Source of the DNA: Platycnemis pennipes
Taxonomy: Eukaryota; Arthropoda; Insecta; Odonata; Platycnemididae
Reading direction: 5' to 3'
Assembly: GCA_933228895.1 (NCBI GenBank)
Contig: OW121848.1
Coordinates: 99,219,470 to 99,283,469 of the forward strand
Length of the DNA stretch: 64,000 bases
Shown here: positions 13,108-25,290 of the stretch, one piece after another
Layout of the letters: the number at the start of each line of letters is the position of its first letter
Position numbering within the stretch: the first letter of the stretch is position 1
Translations under genes and position numbers: made by a program
Notes under the pieces: generated by a model
The model's database searches: none
Told to the model about the DNA's origin: nothing
Seen by the model: the letters and a program-made list of their open reading frames with translations, nothing else

Positions 13108-13580
13108 TGATCATCATCAGTCAGCAATCCAGAGATTGGTTTGACACAGCTCTCCTCTGAATTCTCCCATCAGCTAATCTCCTCATATTCACGAATTTCT
13201 TATCCTTCACACCTTCATCACTTGTTCCATATACCTCGTACGAGGCCTTCCTTTGCCGTTCTTCCTATCCACATGTCCTTCAACGATTGTCTTCATCAGG
13301 CCTTAATGTATCATTATGTGGCCGATTAAGTTGCCCCCTTCTTCTTAGGGTTTTATTGAGACCTCTCTTCTCCCACTCTTCGGAGGACATTCTCGTTACT
13401 TACTCGTTCGATCCTGTTCATCTTTATCATTCTTCTGTAGCATCACATTTCAAATGCTCCCACTCTCGACTTCTACACTGTTGTTATCGTCCATGTTTCA
13501 CTGCCATAATTAAAAATGCTCCAGATGTTGGTTTTCATTAATTTATGCCTTACTTCTACATTTGCTTTCAGCTGTTAGTA
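13108..13580 (-). mobile_element. Non-LTR retrotransposon fragment (copy 2), C-terminal part
   Basis: On the minus strand, moving between frames, the family's C-terminal blocks appear in order: NIWSI near 13520-13535, a tryptophan-containing ETWT-like block near 13490-13510, an NVMLQKND block (the MWCYRRM region read in a shifted frame) near 13425-13445, the region meaning NLIGHIM near 13315-13335, and KGRPRTRYMEQV near 13220-13255. The 3' end near 13108-13120 carries TGATGATGATCA-like repeats, usual for LINE tails. Multiple frameshifts and stops make it a pseudogene. It is truncated at its 5' end. Confidence 0.8.
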
Positions 13581-14290
13581 TATTCGGAAGGTGATATTTA
13601 CGAAAATATTTCATTTTCTACAAATTACACCAAGTTGGTTACTTCATGCAATACGTACAGGAACATTTTTCACTCTAATCCAGATAACTCCGAGATGAGA
13701 CGAAGTGACTTTCACGTTTCCAAAAACGTACCAGATGCCTACGACTACAAGTGAAAAAAAATAAAGATGTGGGCATCATACACAAAACTGTTTTCCTTGA
13801 ATTTTCTCTGTGCACCACACTGAGTATGATAAACTAAGGAAGATATAGTATTCTGATAAAGCCATTCACTGTAATCTAAGGCATTCTTCCGTTCTACACG
13901 GAAACAAAGACAAACCATGATAGCATCCGTATTTCTGCGACCATCCTTGCCTGTCGCATTAGTAAGATCAGTTTGAACAGCCTAAAGTGGGATAACAAAA
14001 CGATAGGAATGGATCACAAAAGGACTAAGAAAATACTCTTTAATGCCCCAAAGATATGTCACGCACTTCATGAATTTCACCTGCTGACACGCGTGGGCTC
14101 GCATGGTGCATTCTCATGATCAAAATATTTTTCACTCCACTCGCTCTTGGTAGTTGAAACTTTCCTCGGCCAAGGGACGAAAAGAAGGGCACACCGCTGC
14201 GCTTTAAAACGTTCACCCCCTGCCAGAGATAATGCCATCGCGGATATAAGGCCGATGAAAAGAAAAAAAAAGAGGCACAAGGACCGCATT
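13581..14290. other. AT-rich non-coding stretch
   Basis: One 69-codon frame (13545-13754 plus) overlaps the edge of the LINE fragment and has no domain. No other feature. Confidence 0.5.
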
Positions 14291-14910
14291 CCGAATAAAC
14301 ATCGGTAGGCAGGCAGTGTGGTGGTGGGTTGAGGAAACGGGTGGGGCAGGCTCACCAAACAAGTCGCAGGAGGGAGGTGGAGGGTTGGAGAGGAGGGATG
14401 AGATAACCCCGTAATGTCCTGAGAATGGGCTTCGAGGGCGGAAATTAGCATATTCATTGCGCCCCGGCGGCGAGGGGTCACGGACTCTGCCCCGAATGCA
14501 GAATATTTTAAAGAATAGAGGCATAACTTCTTTCCTTCTCCTTTTTAATGAATTGGATCCGCGGCGCGCGCCCTGCTCGCTACATTCTTCGGGGTTGCGG
14601 GAGGAGCGAAAACGCTGTGTGGCGAGCGAGAGATGGAGGGCGAGAGGGGGGAAGATACATCGCGGGAGGGGGGAGGGGAAAGTGGGCGGAGGGACGCCGG
14701 CCGCGGCGCCACGCTCCTCCGACGCCGGAGTTTGCATACGGCTCAATTTGGTGAGTGTGTGTGTGTGTGCAGGGTGCGCTCGCGAGCGGGGCAGGTTTGG
14801 CTTATTTAAGGAGCGGTCGAGGGCGTGGGGAGAGCGTCGGGAAGGATGGACTCGCCCCTCGCCGACTGTTTTATTAAGAGAGCATCCACTGTTTGTGATG
14901 GAGACGTTTT
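14291..14910. promoter_or_regulatory. CpG-dense G-rich island, candidate promoter or first exon
   Basis: This is the most CpG-dense stretch I noticed. Clustered CG dinucleotides include GCGGCGCGCG near 14562-14573 and CGGCCGCGGCG near 14697-14707. It holds a GT repeat starting with GTGAGT (14751-14756), which matches a 5' splice donor. Downstream is a TATA-like TATTTAAG (14803-14810) in G-rich context. Two readings are possible: a first exon ending at 14750, or a promoter with the TATA-like box serving plus-strand transcription near 14830-14840. No coding exon was found to support either. It may simply be another compositional island. Confidence 0.25.
14751..14770. repeat. (GT)n microsatellite
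   Basis: A short GT run directly at the possible splice donor within the CpG-dense island. Confidence 0.8.
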
Positions 14911-16110
14911 TATGAAAAGGTGAAGACTGGCGAGGACGTTTACGGCGGGGAAAATTTTCTTTTTTTTTTCTCCAAACAAATGTAAAAAAATAAGAAGAAA
15001 ACGATTAACTGGCATGAACTCCAACATTCGTGTCGATTGCTGACCGATGTTTCAACTTTCCGCCGAACATATTTGCATTTATTTTCACGCATTTCATCGA
15101 CGCTAACACCAATGGCGTGAGTAATGTGAGTGATATCACAAGATATGGGGCTAATTACGTTCACGGAAACTGCTTATCGATGACAGAGGGGAATTATGGA
15201 GGCGAAGGGCGTGTCGGCGATATACAACTCGATCTCTTATACTACTCGATGAGTGGTTTAACGTAATTACACCAACTCTCACTGCCTCTCGGTACACACG
15301 ATACAAGTAGCTACAAAAGTTTGAGTTGGGTGATAATTTTGCAATTCAACTAATAGCGATCGAATTAATACTCTTTTATAGTATTCCAATTACCTCTTCT
15401 CTGAAGAAAAATATATTAATATGATCATGAAGTCCTGACATTATCATATTCAAGGCAGGTAAAATGACGATACATATTATTTAAGTTAGTTTTTCTGGAA
15501 TAAACCTGGAGAATATAACATATCAGGTATTGTAATACACTGCCAACAACTGTAGTTCATACACATCTAACTTGTTAATTTTCAAAACAAAATCGCTACA
15601 TCATAAAATCATAGAAATTAAATATTCCAAACTAGTTATTCCTTCCGAATTATACCTCAATCATTCGGTAATCCAATAGGGAAAAAATACTTAGATTAGA
15701 GGAGATATTTTCGTGTTTATATTTTTAAAGTAAAGGTAATTTATACTCGGAGTTTTAACAATGAGCGTCATGACAAGTAAGATACGCCTGATTTGAAGAT
15801 ATATTTTACCATTTCAATTCCACGCTTTTAATCTGTAGCTTGCATGCCGAAAAAGTCAATACGGATGAAATCAGTCAAAATATGATCAATCCATAGCATT
15901 GTCATCAGACACTTCAGTTCAAAATTTAAAAGAAAACTGCCCCGATAGCGAAAACGAAAGGAAACACACCTCTATAAATAGAAAGCCGACCCTGTTTTTC
16001 CAAACCATGGGACAAGCGTAGTGAGCCCGAGAACTTCCTACCCTAAATAGATCCCAGTAGATATCCGGAATGAGGTGAATGACAAAACCCCCTCATTTCC
16101 TTGTGGTAGC
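14911..16110. other. AT-rich non-coding stretch
   Basis: No gene was recognised. A TATAAATAG near 15972 is a good TATA-box match but has no recognisable coding sequence downstream. Confidence 0.5.
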
Positions 16111-16735
16111 CTCCAAGTCCGACTGAACGAGGGTGAAACCCCGAGATGTGATGAGGACGTCGGGAAACGGGAGGGTTGGCGGAGGGAAGGAACGAAAGAT
16201 GAAATCCAGAAATATCCCCTCAACCACTCTTTCACCTCTCAGGGGCTTTTGGCAGCGGGATTGTACGGAGCGTGACACAGTACGCAAATCGCCATTATTC
16301 AAAACTCGCGGTCGCGGAAGTGGGAAGGAGAGAAAGATAGGCCTCGAAGGAGAGGAGATAGTGGATTTTTAGGAGAGGGGGAGGAGAAGGGTGAAGGGGA
16401 AGTCGAAGGCGTGTGACGGTGGAGGAGCGGGAGGAGAAACGAATGTCTCGGCGAGGGTGATGTCGGCTCATACGCGGACGGCAGGGGCGGGAGGAGCTAT
16501 GTTGCAGTGCCGTGGAGGCTAAGTGTTCAAAAGAGTGAGCCCAGGGGAAACAGGGTAATAGATAAGATTGTGTTTTGTCCGGAAGTAAAAATGCAAGAAC
16601 CAGTCCGCATGAGAGGAGTGATTCCATGATGGGGGGCCCGCAAAGTGTCCTGGGAAGGAGCTTAAGTGGGAAGAAAAAAGGAGGAGACTTCTGGAGGAGT
16701 GCAGGGAAGAAAACGCCACTAATATAAACGTCCAC
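16111..16735. other. G/A-rich island
   Basis: Purine-rich on the plus strand, strongest at 16320-16500. Frames on both strands (16295-16735 minus, 16133-16372 plus, 16519-16719 minus) overlap and lack domains. Confidence 0.55.
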
Positions 16736-16799
16736 CTAATACTCCAATTTCTGTCCCACTATCATATATCCAGAAACGTCAACTACGGCAAAGCAAAGA

Positions 16800-17045
16800 T
16801 GACATTTCGAAATTTGTTCTAGGCATGAATGACATGATATATGATGAAGAGCTCTCGGGTTTGCGACCCAGTTCGGTTCTTGGTTCTTCGGATATGGTTT
16901 CGGGTTCTCGGGTGATAATTTCCGTCCGCAGCAACGTTTCGAAGGCTGAGTCTACCATCATCTTCAGGGTCCCTGGTACCTGAAAACGATGGTAGTCTCA
17001 GCCTTCGAAACACCGGTGCAAACCTGAGAACTCTTCATCATCAGC
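16800..17045 (-). repeat. Palindromic dispersed repeat, copy A
   Basis: The core is a near-perfect inverted repeat: a 24-nt arm at 16936-16959 and its reverse complement at 16988-17011 (one mismatch), with a 28-nt loop. The loop contains a nested short inversion (TTCAGG...CCTGAA). The arms carry the palindromic TTCGAA. A minus-strand frame (17013-16819) reads through it without stops, including RDPEDDGRLSLRNV. A diverged relative at 27074-27225 shares the arm sequence and the GAACTCTTCATC end. It is probably a fragment of a retroelement 3' region, but the class is not established. Confidence 0.65.
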
Positions 17046-18870
17046 GTTCGTTCGGTGTACCTAAGAGCTTTCGCAAACTATACCTATAATAATTTTCACT
17101 CTAGCATGCGTGCGTATACCACAGACATTTTTACAACATCCTAGTAAATATAATTTTGGTTTACTGATAATTAACGTCTTCATCATCTGCATCCATTCTA
17201 CTACATTTGAAACAGCATTTCAATACTTTAACACGAGTCTCATCTGAGGAAAAACACATATTTGGAATATGACGAAAGCATAATTTTAAATAACAAGTAT
17301 CCTTCATGACTCCACGTGAGTAACCTGATGAAGTCATGTCGCAGCCTAAATAGATTCAATCCCGATCAAACAAAGGATTTAATAAGGCTAATTTTACTGT
17401 ATTTCTATAAATTATGGATATCTCATTGGGATTTTCATCGTCTTTTGCTAAAAACTTTAACACCGGGCACCAAATGAACGGCTCACTAACAAATTCTTGC
17501 TTTTAATTCCTTGTACCACGAACTGTTTTACTTATTACCCATATTAATGATTCTCTCCTCGTCACTCAACTTTGGGATGGTTTATAGGGCACTACTTCAC
17601 GTAATTTCCCAGATGCTTTGCAAAGGAGAAACAATATTTTAACCTTCCAACTTTTACGCTTGCTATTTTCTCTCATTTTTCGCGAAATGATTAACTGAAA
17701 ACTCAAAAAAATAAAAAAAATATTCCCCTTCCTCACTGCATTTAACATAGAGTCACATCTAGAGGAAACATGAAACTTGATAGAAATCGTATTAAATTCA
17801 TCTCTTATATTCACCTCAAATCATAGCGAAATTTCAACAGACAAACAATTACGACTGAAAAGGAAATCAATATTATCAACTTCATCTCACGATCTCTTCA
17901 TCATGCTGCTCAGGGGCACAATTCACGCATTTCCCTCGCAAAAAAAAGCTCTTGAGCTCCACAGAGCATTTCCTTTCATCTGCAATCTCAGAAATCAGAA
18001 GAAAAAACAACTCATCACAAAAAAACCTGACTCAGCGATCTCGTCTAAAAGAGTCGATCCATAATAGGGAATGAAAGATCGCATCACTAAGAGCGGAAAA
18101 GTATCTCTGAGAATAATAGAAGAGAAAGATTATCACCAACGTTTCTCAACCTCTCTCATTTTCCATTATAAACTTCAATGCCGGCCAGGGTATAGCCTTC
18201 TCATCGGAGCCGTATATATATCTTATTAGCCATAGAGATAGCTGCATTGGCAAGCATCTTTCTAGGGAATCCTCCACTCATATCCACTTCTAGTGTAAAA
18301 TAATTCTGGAGTCGTTTCATGAAACGCCATCCGATACTATAAACGATATTTCCAACAACCAGACATCTGTACTGAAGTCCTAGCAATGGGAGAAAGGAAA
18401 GTGGTCTGGTCAACGTGACTTTTCCTACTAATCTGCATTAAAAAATAAAAATTGCAGAAAATTTCAGCTTCAAACAGAAGAAAAGTGGTCAGAACTTTCC
18501 TAAAGCTGCTACTAGACTGAATACCGTCAACACCTCAAAATGCTGAAAGTTAGGAATTAGAAGTGCACCACATAAATTGACACTATTTTACGGCTTGCTG
18601 TCTTAATGTCCCCATTATCCATTGCAATTCGATTACCCTCAACTCAAAATACCCTCGCACATCGGATTAGACCTTTCAGCGGAACAGTTCGGCTGCGGAT
18701 GCGACTTCCTCTTGTCGTAGAAATCCAATGCAATACGACGGAAACTACAAATGATAGCTGAAGCTCGGACTACTGTGAAAATTAGTGCAGGCGCTGAAAA
18801 TCTTAGGTCGAATTCTTAATGACTCGTCCCCATTACCTATAGTACGACGCTAAGGCAGCCCCTACTCTCT
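17046..18870. other. AT-rich non-coding stretch
   Basis: No supportable gene or repeat. Frames reach 95 codons (17777-18064 plus) without a recognisable domain. Confidence 0.55.
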
Positions 18871-19740
18871 TTTCGGAGTTCTACCGGGATATTCCGACCC
18901 CGACTCGCGTACCCTTCAGCCCGAAAACTCCCTTAAAACCGATCGATCCGCCACAAAATCAAGTACGCCTGCACAAGAAGCAAACGGAATAAAGCCCCCC
19001 CACTCCGCCCCCTCCACGAACAACATTTGTTTCCATTTCCCCGCCAGTCGGCCGCCCCACACCAAACAATCTCCAACTCCCGTCACCACCTCTCCCTTTT
19101 CTTTACTCCTTTCCCTCCCTCACCCCCCCTCCTTCGCGGCGATATCCTCAAATCACCACACCACCCCGCCCCCCCTCACTCCTCGAAATTGTACGCCCTC
19201 TCACCCGCAGCTCTTCCCTCCCTCCCACCACCCCACTGTCCGCCTTCATATCCCACTCCTTCCCACCCCCCCCCCCCCCACTCTCCGGGTCCTTCGTCAT
19301 GCGTATATCCTTATCTGAGAACGTCAGACTCCCACCCACCCACCGCGCCAGAAACCTCCCTTCACCTCCCCCCTCCACTCCGCCCCTCCCTCACGGGAGA
19401 ACGCGCATTTTAATTTTCTTTTGCTTATCTTTGCATCTCTCCGCCACCCGACCTTTCCCCACCCCTCTCCCCCTCAACCTCCCTCCTCTAAGCGCCCGTC
19501 TCCCATTGTTAGAGATTTGAATGCGGGCGGGAAGGGGGCGGTGCGGTGAGGGTGGGAGCGCGGGAGGGGTCTGCGGTCTGAGACCGAGGGGATGGAGCGT
19601 GAAGGGGTGGCGAAGGGTTTCGAGAGGAAAAGGAGCAGTGGGGAGGACTGGGATGCGAAGGGGCGAGCAGGAATGGATTGAGAGGCTAACAGTGGTGGTC
19701 GGTCTTGGCCGGACTATTCGGGTACGGAAAGCCAATAAAA
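18871..19740. other. Pyrimidine-to-purine switch island
   Basis: C/T-rich on the plus strand from about 18990 to 19505, including a run of 14 C (19266-19279). It flips at about 19515 to G/A-rich until about 19740. Frames of 128 and 129 codons (19027-19413 plus, 19391-19780 minus) are low-complexity and overlap other open frames. Confidence 0.65.
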
Positions 19741-20180
19741 GAGAGAATCCCTCCGATAGAAATTTAGCAGAAAGCTTCATTATTTTAATAATCTAATAAT
19801 TTAATCAGAAAAAATTAGTATAAATTAGTATCTACTGATAATTACAATTTTCTCATTAGTAATAATATATTTTTATTGCAAATGAATCTTTTTAAGAAGT
19901 ACTGAGAAAAAGTCAACTCATCTTTTGTGATATTATTTTGAATGAAAATTTTAATTAATTACACATAGATAAATAAGAATCGTAGCTGATTAATTAATAA
20001 TAGTAGCCGCTAGAACTAGTCCAATTCCAATTAAGTTACTCGGCAAAGAAGTGGTGTAGGCATGAACTGTAATACAATACGTAATTTTGATTTCCTGGTT
20101 GCCTTCCTGAAAAGACTACTTCGCACGATAGATGCGCACTTATTCAGCGAAAACCTCCCTTTGCAACTATCGCTACGTTA
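19741..20180. other. AT-rich non-coding stretch
   Basis: Very AT-rich around 19780-20000. No feature was recognised. Confidence 0.55.
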
Positions 20181-20540
20181 TCACCAATGAATCCGACCCT
20201 TTTGGCACGAAGGGCGATCAGAGGAGTGTAGACCGTGAGGGAGGCGAGAAATCTACGAAAAGGAGACGGCGTGGAGAATGAAGAAGGAGGAAAAAGTTTT
20301 TTGGGCCCTCCGGAAAGCGAGAAGAAAGGGCTACTCGGGAAAAGAACCAAAGACCCAAAAGAAGGAAAGTAAAGTATTCATAAAAGGCGAAACGGCAAGG
20401 GATTTCCCTCATGTTTCCATTCTTCCATTCCCATGTTGTTCCCACCACCCATTTCGTCTTCCCCCTCCCGCGCTATCCGCCCGCACAGCCTATTATCGCC
20501 CATTGCCTTTATCCTCCACTCACAACTGCCTCAGCGAGCA
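20181..20540. other. Purine-to-pyrimidine island
   Basis: G/A-rich around 20220-20370, then C/T-rich around 20420-20525. Overlapping frames on both strands are not supported as genes. Confidence 0.5.
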
Positions 20541-22560
20541 GTTAGACCGTGAAATCTGTGAAATCGAAACTCCATAACCTGTAGTGCTTTTCAAATCCGC
20601 ATGTATAAAGAAGCCCGTTGCAGCAGGAGGGAGCCCTTGTCTCTAAATCGGCGATTCGATCACTTGTGTGCGTGATTGAAAGCGAAAGACTAGTATGTTA
20701 AATTAAAATGGGTTATTTTTTTGGGATTTAGCGGAGGGGGTTAGGGAGGTTGAACTAGCCAGCGATAAGGTCGTGGATGAGAAAATAATTATTGTAACAC
20801 GATAATGTAAATCTGCGGAGGTTGGGATCTCGATAAAGATACACTACGGTCAAGGCTTACGATAATGGTTACAAGAAAGCTAAATAGGAAGATGACAACA
20901 TAGACGACCACATAAATATTGAGATAAAGTTATGAGTGTTCATTTCAAACCAAAGCTACGCGCTGAACAATAAATGCCGATAAGGAACAAATTTTCAGAT
21001 TTCTTTTGAACAGTCACCCAAAGCGGGTTAACAAAGAACTCAGAAGATAAGATAAGAACTAATTATTTAACTCACCGCAGGATAAAATATTATGAGACAC
21101 ATTATTTATTTCTGCTGGATTACTGAACAAGTATCTTTTAATCTGCTGTAGGAAACCACCATCTCAAGGAAAAAAATTAAATATTGATCTTGTTTAAAAT
21201 ATCGTATGAAATATGTGTGATCACCATAAAACAACACCGTAAAATTAATGTGGAACACTGGAAACTAAAATATGCATATTGACTAACTTTTCGGATGCCA
21301 GATCCTTTCACACCAATTAAATGAATATTTATTTTTTTGTAATTTTAATCCTACAGTAAGTGCTACATCATAGCTCTTTTATGATGGTGATATATTACCC
21401 CTGGAAACACATTTTATCATTTCATCCGCAGAATGATACATCGCAATTATACCTTAATTTTTTCGTGGTGACATACCAAAATCTTATCGTTTGAAGCGAT
21501 TGAAATTTTACTCTGAATGGTTAAAAAGTAGAGGTGTGCTTCTCATAAGAAGAATTAAATCGGACACCCTGTGTATCCCTAAAATAGCACGCTATTAATA
21601 AAAACGTAGTCAGATGGTACGAATAGGTGGGGGTGAAATAAAAAGCGCTATATCAACTATTGAATACATATGCAATAGGTCAAATTTATCTATACTCATT
21701 TATGTACACCAAAATGAAATAACGTCTGTTCTGTTTTACTTTAATGTCTAAACAAATAAAACAGCAAAACTTCATTTCTTCATGATACGGCGTTAGAACG
21801 AAAAAAAAGGGCATCACGCTGAATCAAATACTATGCAGTGAATCGAGATTTCCAAAAAATAAAAAATGGAAAATAATCAATCTCGAATGTAAATATAAAG
21901 TTAAGCTTCTTGCATTAATACTTCAAATGATGAAATAAAATAGTCTAAACCAAATGGTGCAAAGTTAACGACGGTTGAATAAAAACAGCAGTCTCACAAC
22001 GAGTGACAAAATGCCATATTGAGAGTTCTCTCATTAAAGTATTTTGTACAAAGAAATTATTGAGGCCCTATAAACTCCTCCTCAGATTATTAATTAATCT
22101 TTCTTCGGGCACTTTCAAAACTCTCTACCCGAATATTGTCACAATACAGAATAATATAGGTGTGTTCGTTATCCTACTTCCCACTGCGATGCCTTCTGAG
22201 TATATAGAAAGACGAAAGGGGTAGCGCAGAAGGACGAAGGTTTCCAAGAGCCAATAGTGAGAATGGGCTATCAAAGTAGGGGACTATGGGGAGAAATTCC
22301 TTGTCATTGTAGAAATTCAATTGGAATCGGATAAAGTTGTGTTCAGTAAATCACAAAATACTTGGAGGCCATGTCGAGTCTTCATTCCGAGAGGAAAATG
22401 GAAAGCACACATTTGGCGTAAAAAATTCAACAACTTCATTTATTTCTGTACATGACCATTTCTAAAGCGAATTATCGTTAATTCGTTAATTCTCGATTTT
22501 ATGCTCATTTTTTTCAAGTCGATTTTATGTTCTAAGGATAAATGGCAATTAATAACTTCA
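20541..22560. other. AT-rich non-coding stretch
   Basis: A two-kilobase stretch with no recognised gene, RNA or repeat. The only frame above 70 codons (22003-22224 plus) has no domain. Confidence 0.55.
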
Positions 22561-22599
22561 CTTAGGGCAGAACCTAAAACCTAAGACAAACGCGTAATG

Positions 22600-22682
22600 C
22601 TCGCCGGAGGTGCGATTTGAAACCGCGACCTTTGGATTACCACGCCTACTCGTTACCCACCAAGCTACTGCGTCCAGCTTAT
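22600..22682 (-). mobile_element. tRNA-like pol III promoter head (SINE or tRNA pseudogene)
   Basis: On the minus strand an A-box-like TAGCTTGGTGGG lies upstream of a B-box-like GGTTTCAAATCGC, with tRNA-like spacing between them. The sequence resembles a tRNA body without a convincing cloverleaf. It is most likely the head of a tRNA-derived SINE in the opposite orientation to the complete SINE that starts about 75 bp away. I could not define its 3' end or target-site duplications. Confidence 0.5.
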
Positions 22683-22745
22683 TGTCGTAAGTTTTTGAAT
22701 TCTCCGGTATGTGTGCATATGTGGAGGGCTCAGTTTTCAATGAAT

Positions 22746-22754
22746 AAATGAAGT
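22746..22754. repeat. SINE left target-site duplication
   Basis: AAATGAAGT, repeated exactly at 23099-23107 on the other side of the SINE. Confidence 0.85.
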
Positions 22755-23098
22755 GGGGGATCGGGTTGGTGTGGTGGCTTGAGTACTGGCCTCTCATCCC
22801 GAGGGCCCGGGTTCGATTCCCGGCAGTGGCGGATTTTTCAGTGGAAAACCGGTCCCCACTTGAGTGCCTAGTGGAGGGCATTTCAAGTTCAGTATTCCGT
22901 CCGTCGGATGGGACGTTAAGCCGTGGTCCCCTTGGCGCCTTTCGTTAAGAGTAGGTTAATGCCGACGCTGGGTTTCTCTCCACCCTTCCTCCGTTCCCGG
23001 AAACCTCCTACCATTACCCAATTATCCACCTATCCTCTATGGCGCAAATGACCTCAGCTGTCGGTCGCCTCCCCTAAATAACCAACCAACCAACCAAC
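22755..23098 (+). mobile_element. Complete tRNA-derived SINE
   Basis: A 344-bp insertion flanked by perfect 9-bp target-site duplications. The head carries an A-box-like TGGCTTGAGTACTGG (22775-22789) and an excellent B box, GGTTCGATTCC (22810-22820), inside a palindromic T-arm-like CCGGG...CCCGG. A central part includes GATGGGACGTTAAGCC (about 22907-22922), and a C/T-rich segment leads to a tail of AACC repeats (about 23080-23098). It would be transcribed by RNA polymerase III and mobilised by a LINE enzyme acting in trans. The partner LINE is not shown here. The intact target duplication suggests a fairly recent insertion. An 66-codon frame through the head is incidental. Confidence 0.9.
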
Positions 23099-23107
23099 AA
23101 ATGAAGT
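23099..23107. repeat. SINE right target-site duplication
   Basis: AAATGAAGT, matching 22746-22754 exactly. Confidence 0.85.
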
Positions 23108-24170
23108 AAACCTTGTAGTGAACTCTCCGACGTCACTATGCGAGAACGATATATGTTGCTGCTAATTTGACAGGCGATAGCATCGCGATTACAAAATCCT
23201 ACAGCGTATACTTGTTACAAATTTAAAATTCAACCAGAAATCTAAAAGCGATTAAGGATGCGAGGCAGATTGGGGACTAAAATTTTCGGAAGGGAGTGAT
23301 TTCCAAATTCTTACACGTGAAGGAAACTTGAAAATTTTGTACCATGCGACGGTATAGAGACAGAGATAAAATACGTCGTAATTAACTTTAATAATTCAGG
23401 ATCCCGTGAACACCAACTTCTCTAACTCCGAAAGATACAATAGATACATATATCGTATATATTTTTTAAACAAGCAATCATCGATAGTTCTAAATCAGGT
23501 GTAGAAAAAGTATTATAAAATTATTTCTTTCTCATATCTTTCACAAGTCATGTCAAATCTGAAAAACCTGCTTTATTAGTGCAAAACGGTCCTGACGGCC
23601 TTATGATAGGGTAGTTGATAATTTCGCTTAAGGTCCCTTTCCAGGGGCTACCTTCAATGAATAATCACGCTCCTCTTCGATTCTACCCGGTTTTGTACCT
23701 CACCAGGATTCGACGCTATCGGTATGACTATATTCGAGAGATAATATGCCATTAATCTATTCTTTTTGCAACAATATTAGGAACGGTTGACTCTAAGACG
23801 CCTGCTATAATGAAGGCGAAACTGTTGTCATTTAAATATTTCCACGCTGTGAAACTCAGAAATGGATCGTGTTAAAATTCAAAATTACCTCGCCGCTGAA
23901 CAATACGAGGTTCTGCACTGCTTATCTGCTCCTCGGCAAAGGTCAATATAGCATAGACCTATTATATCACAGTTGGCAAAATGGTACATTCTTGATTTAA
24001 TCCTTCGGAATAGCTATCCAGGGATTTTCCCCTTTACCTATGGGGAAAGTAACTGTGAAATGGAGACTGGAAAACAATGAACGGGAGAACGTATAAGGTG
24101 ACAAGGAATGGAATAAGAAGTACTGCTGTGAGAGTAACCTGAGCAACGTAAATATTTGAAAAAAGGATAG
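23108..24170. other. AT-rich non-coding stretch
   Basis: No feature was recognised. Confidence 0.55.
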
Positions 24171-24300
24171 AGAAGAAAAGTGGTGCAGGTGCCCTTCTGG
24201 AGATGGGAAGAAGGGAGATGTGGGGGGGGGGGGAGAAATATGGGGTCGAGATAACATAAGAATGTAGATGGAGATAGGGCAAGGACTCCCTCAGTGGTCC
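24171..24300. other. Short G-rich patch with G12 run
   Basis: A small purine patch with a run of 12 G (24222-24233). Three overlapping minus-strand frames of 82-88 codons cross it in all three phases, a sign of composition rather than coding. Confidence 0.5.
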
Positions 24301-25290
24301 TCATTCAAAGAAAATAAGTGAATTCTTTTTCTAGATTCTCTTTTTTAAAGATACATATCTTTGAGTTTCTTAGTCAAAAGTAATATTGTGTGATCTGGAT
24401 TCTGGACAGCGTAAATTTTCCTTAGCTGAGTGAAACGAGTGATTCAAAAATAAATAACGTTTTAACAAAAGATGAAAAAGATTGCACATTAATCGAGAAT
24501 ATATCTCTCCAATTAATTCGCGGAATTAAGGGGACAAAGTCCGCCATTAGCCATAAGGTTGTTTTCTCACTAAATATTCCGTGATAGTTAAGTACTCATC
24601 ACTTTTCCAGACAAATCAGTCACGACTTTTATTTACCCTTTGTGTGTATTCTGATACGTCTGAGTACTCGACAATATCAACTCTGTAACCAAAATTCAAC
24701 TCTTCCACCTAATTGGCTACTATTTATAAGCAATCAACATGATGCATCCAATAGACATGGAAAAAAATTCAGTCGTTCCAGATAATATGTGGTTCCAAGG
24801 TAAGCGCGTATCCATAATGTAGATCACAAGAAAGCTAAGTTATTAAAGTTTATTTTTGGAGCTAGCGAGATAAAATATGATCCCCGAGAGATACGGAGAG
24901 ATTTTTTTGGGGCATTACGCCGTTGTTAAGTAATGGTCTCTCCTTGGAATGATTTCACCCTGGTATAATACAGCCCGCTATCGACCCAAACGCACAAATA
25001 TAAACAGTTTTATAGATAAATGGGGAAAAGGGAATGAAAATTATTACCTGTGACATTAAAAATTAGTGAGAAGAATATAATAAAACAGTCAGTCAGTCAC
25101 CGACTTTCGACCACGTTCGGTTCTAACAGTCCTATCGTGTTTCGACCCAAAATTTGAATATTCATCATTTTTTGGTAGACTTGGTTTGACTTAAGTTCCC
25201 TTGATAAGGAATATTCTCCTGGCGAATTCTGATGATGAACACTTCTTAGGGTTACCCATGATTGGTCTGCACCGATCAGCGGCGCAATAA
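24301..25290. other. AT-rich non-coding stretch
   Basis: A short CAGT run lies at about 25086-25098. Otherwise nothing was recognised. Confidence 0.5.

Noticed and set aside
14213..14915. Open frames of 134-177 codons on both strands
   Set aside because: They overlap one another across a CpG-dense, stop-poor island; arginine/glycine or serine/proline bias.
16936..17011. Hammerhead-ribozyme reading of the palindromic repeat
   Set aside because: The strand with CCTGAAGATGATGG lacks the exact CTGATGA core, and the spacing to GAAAC does not form the required stem.
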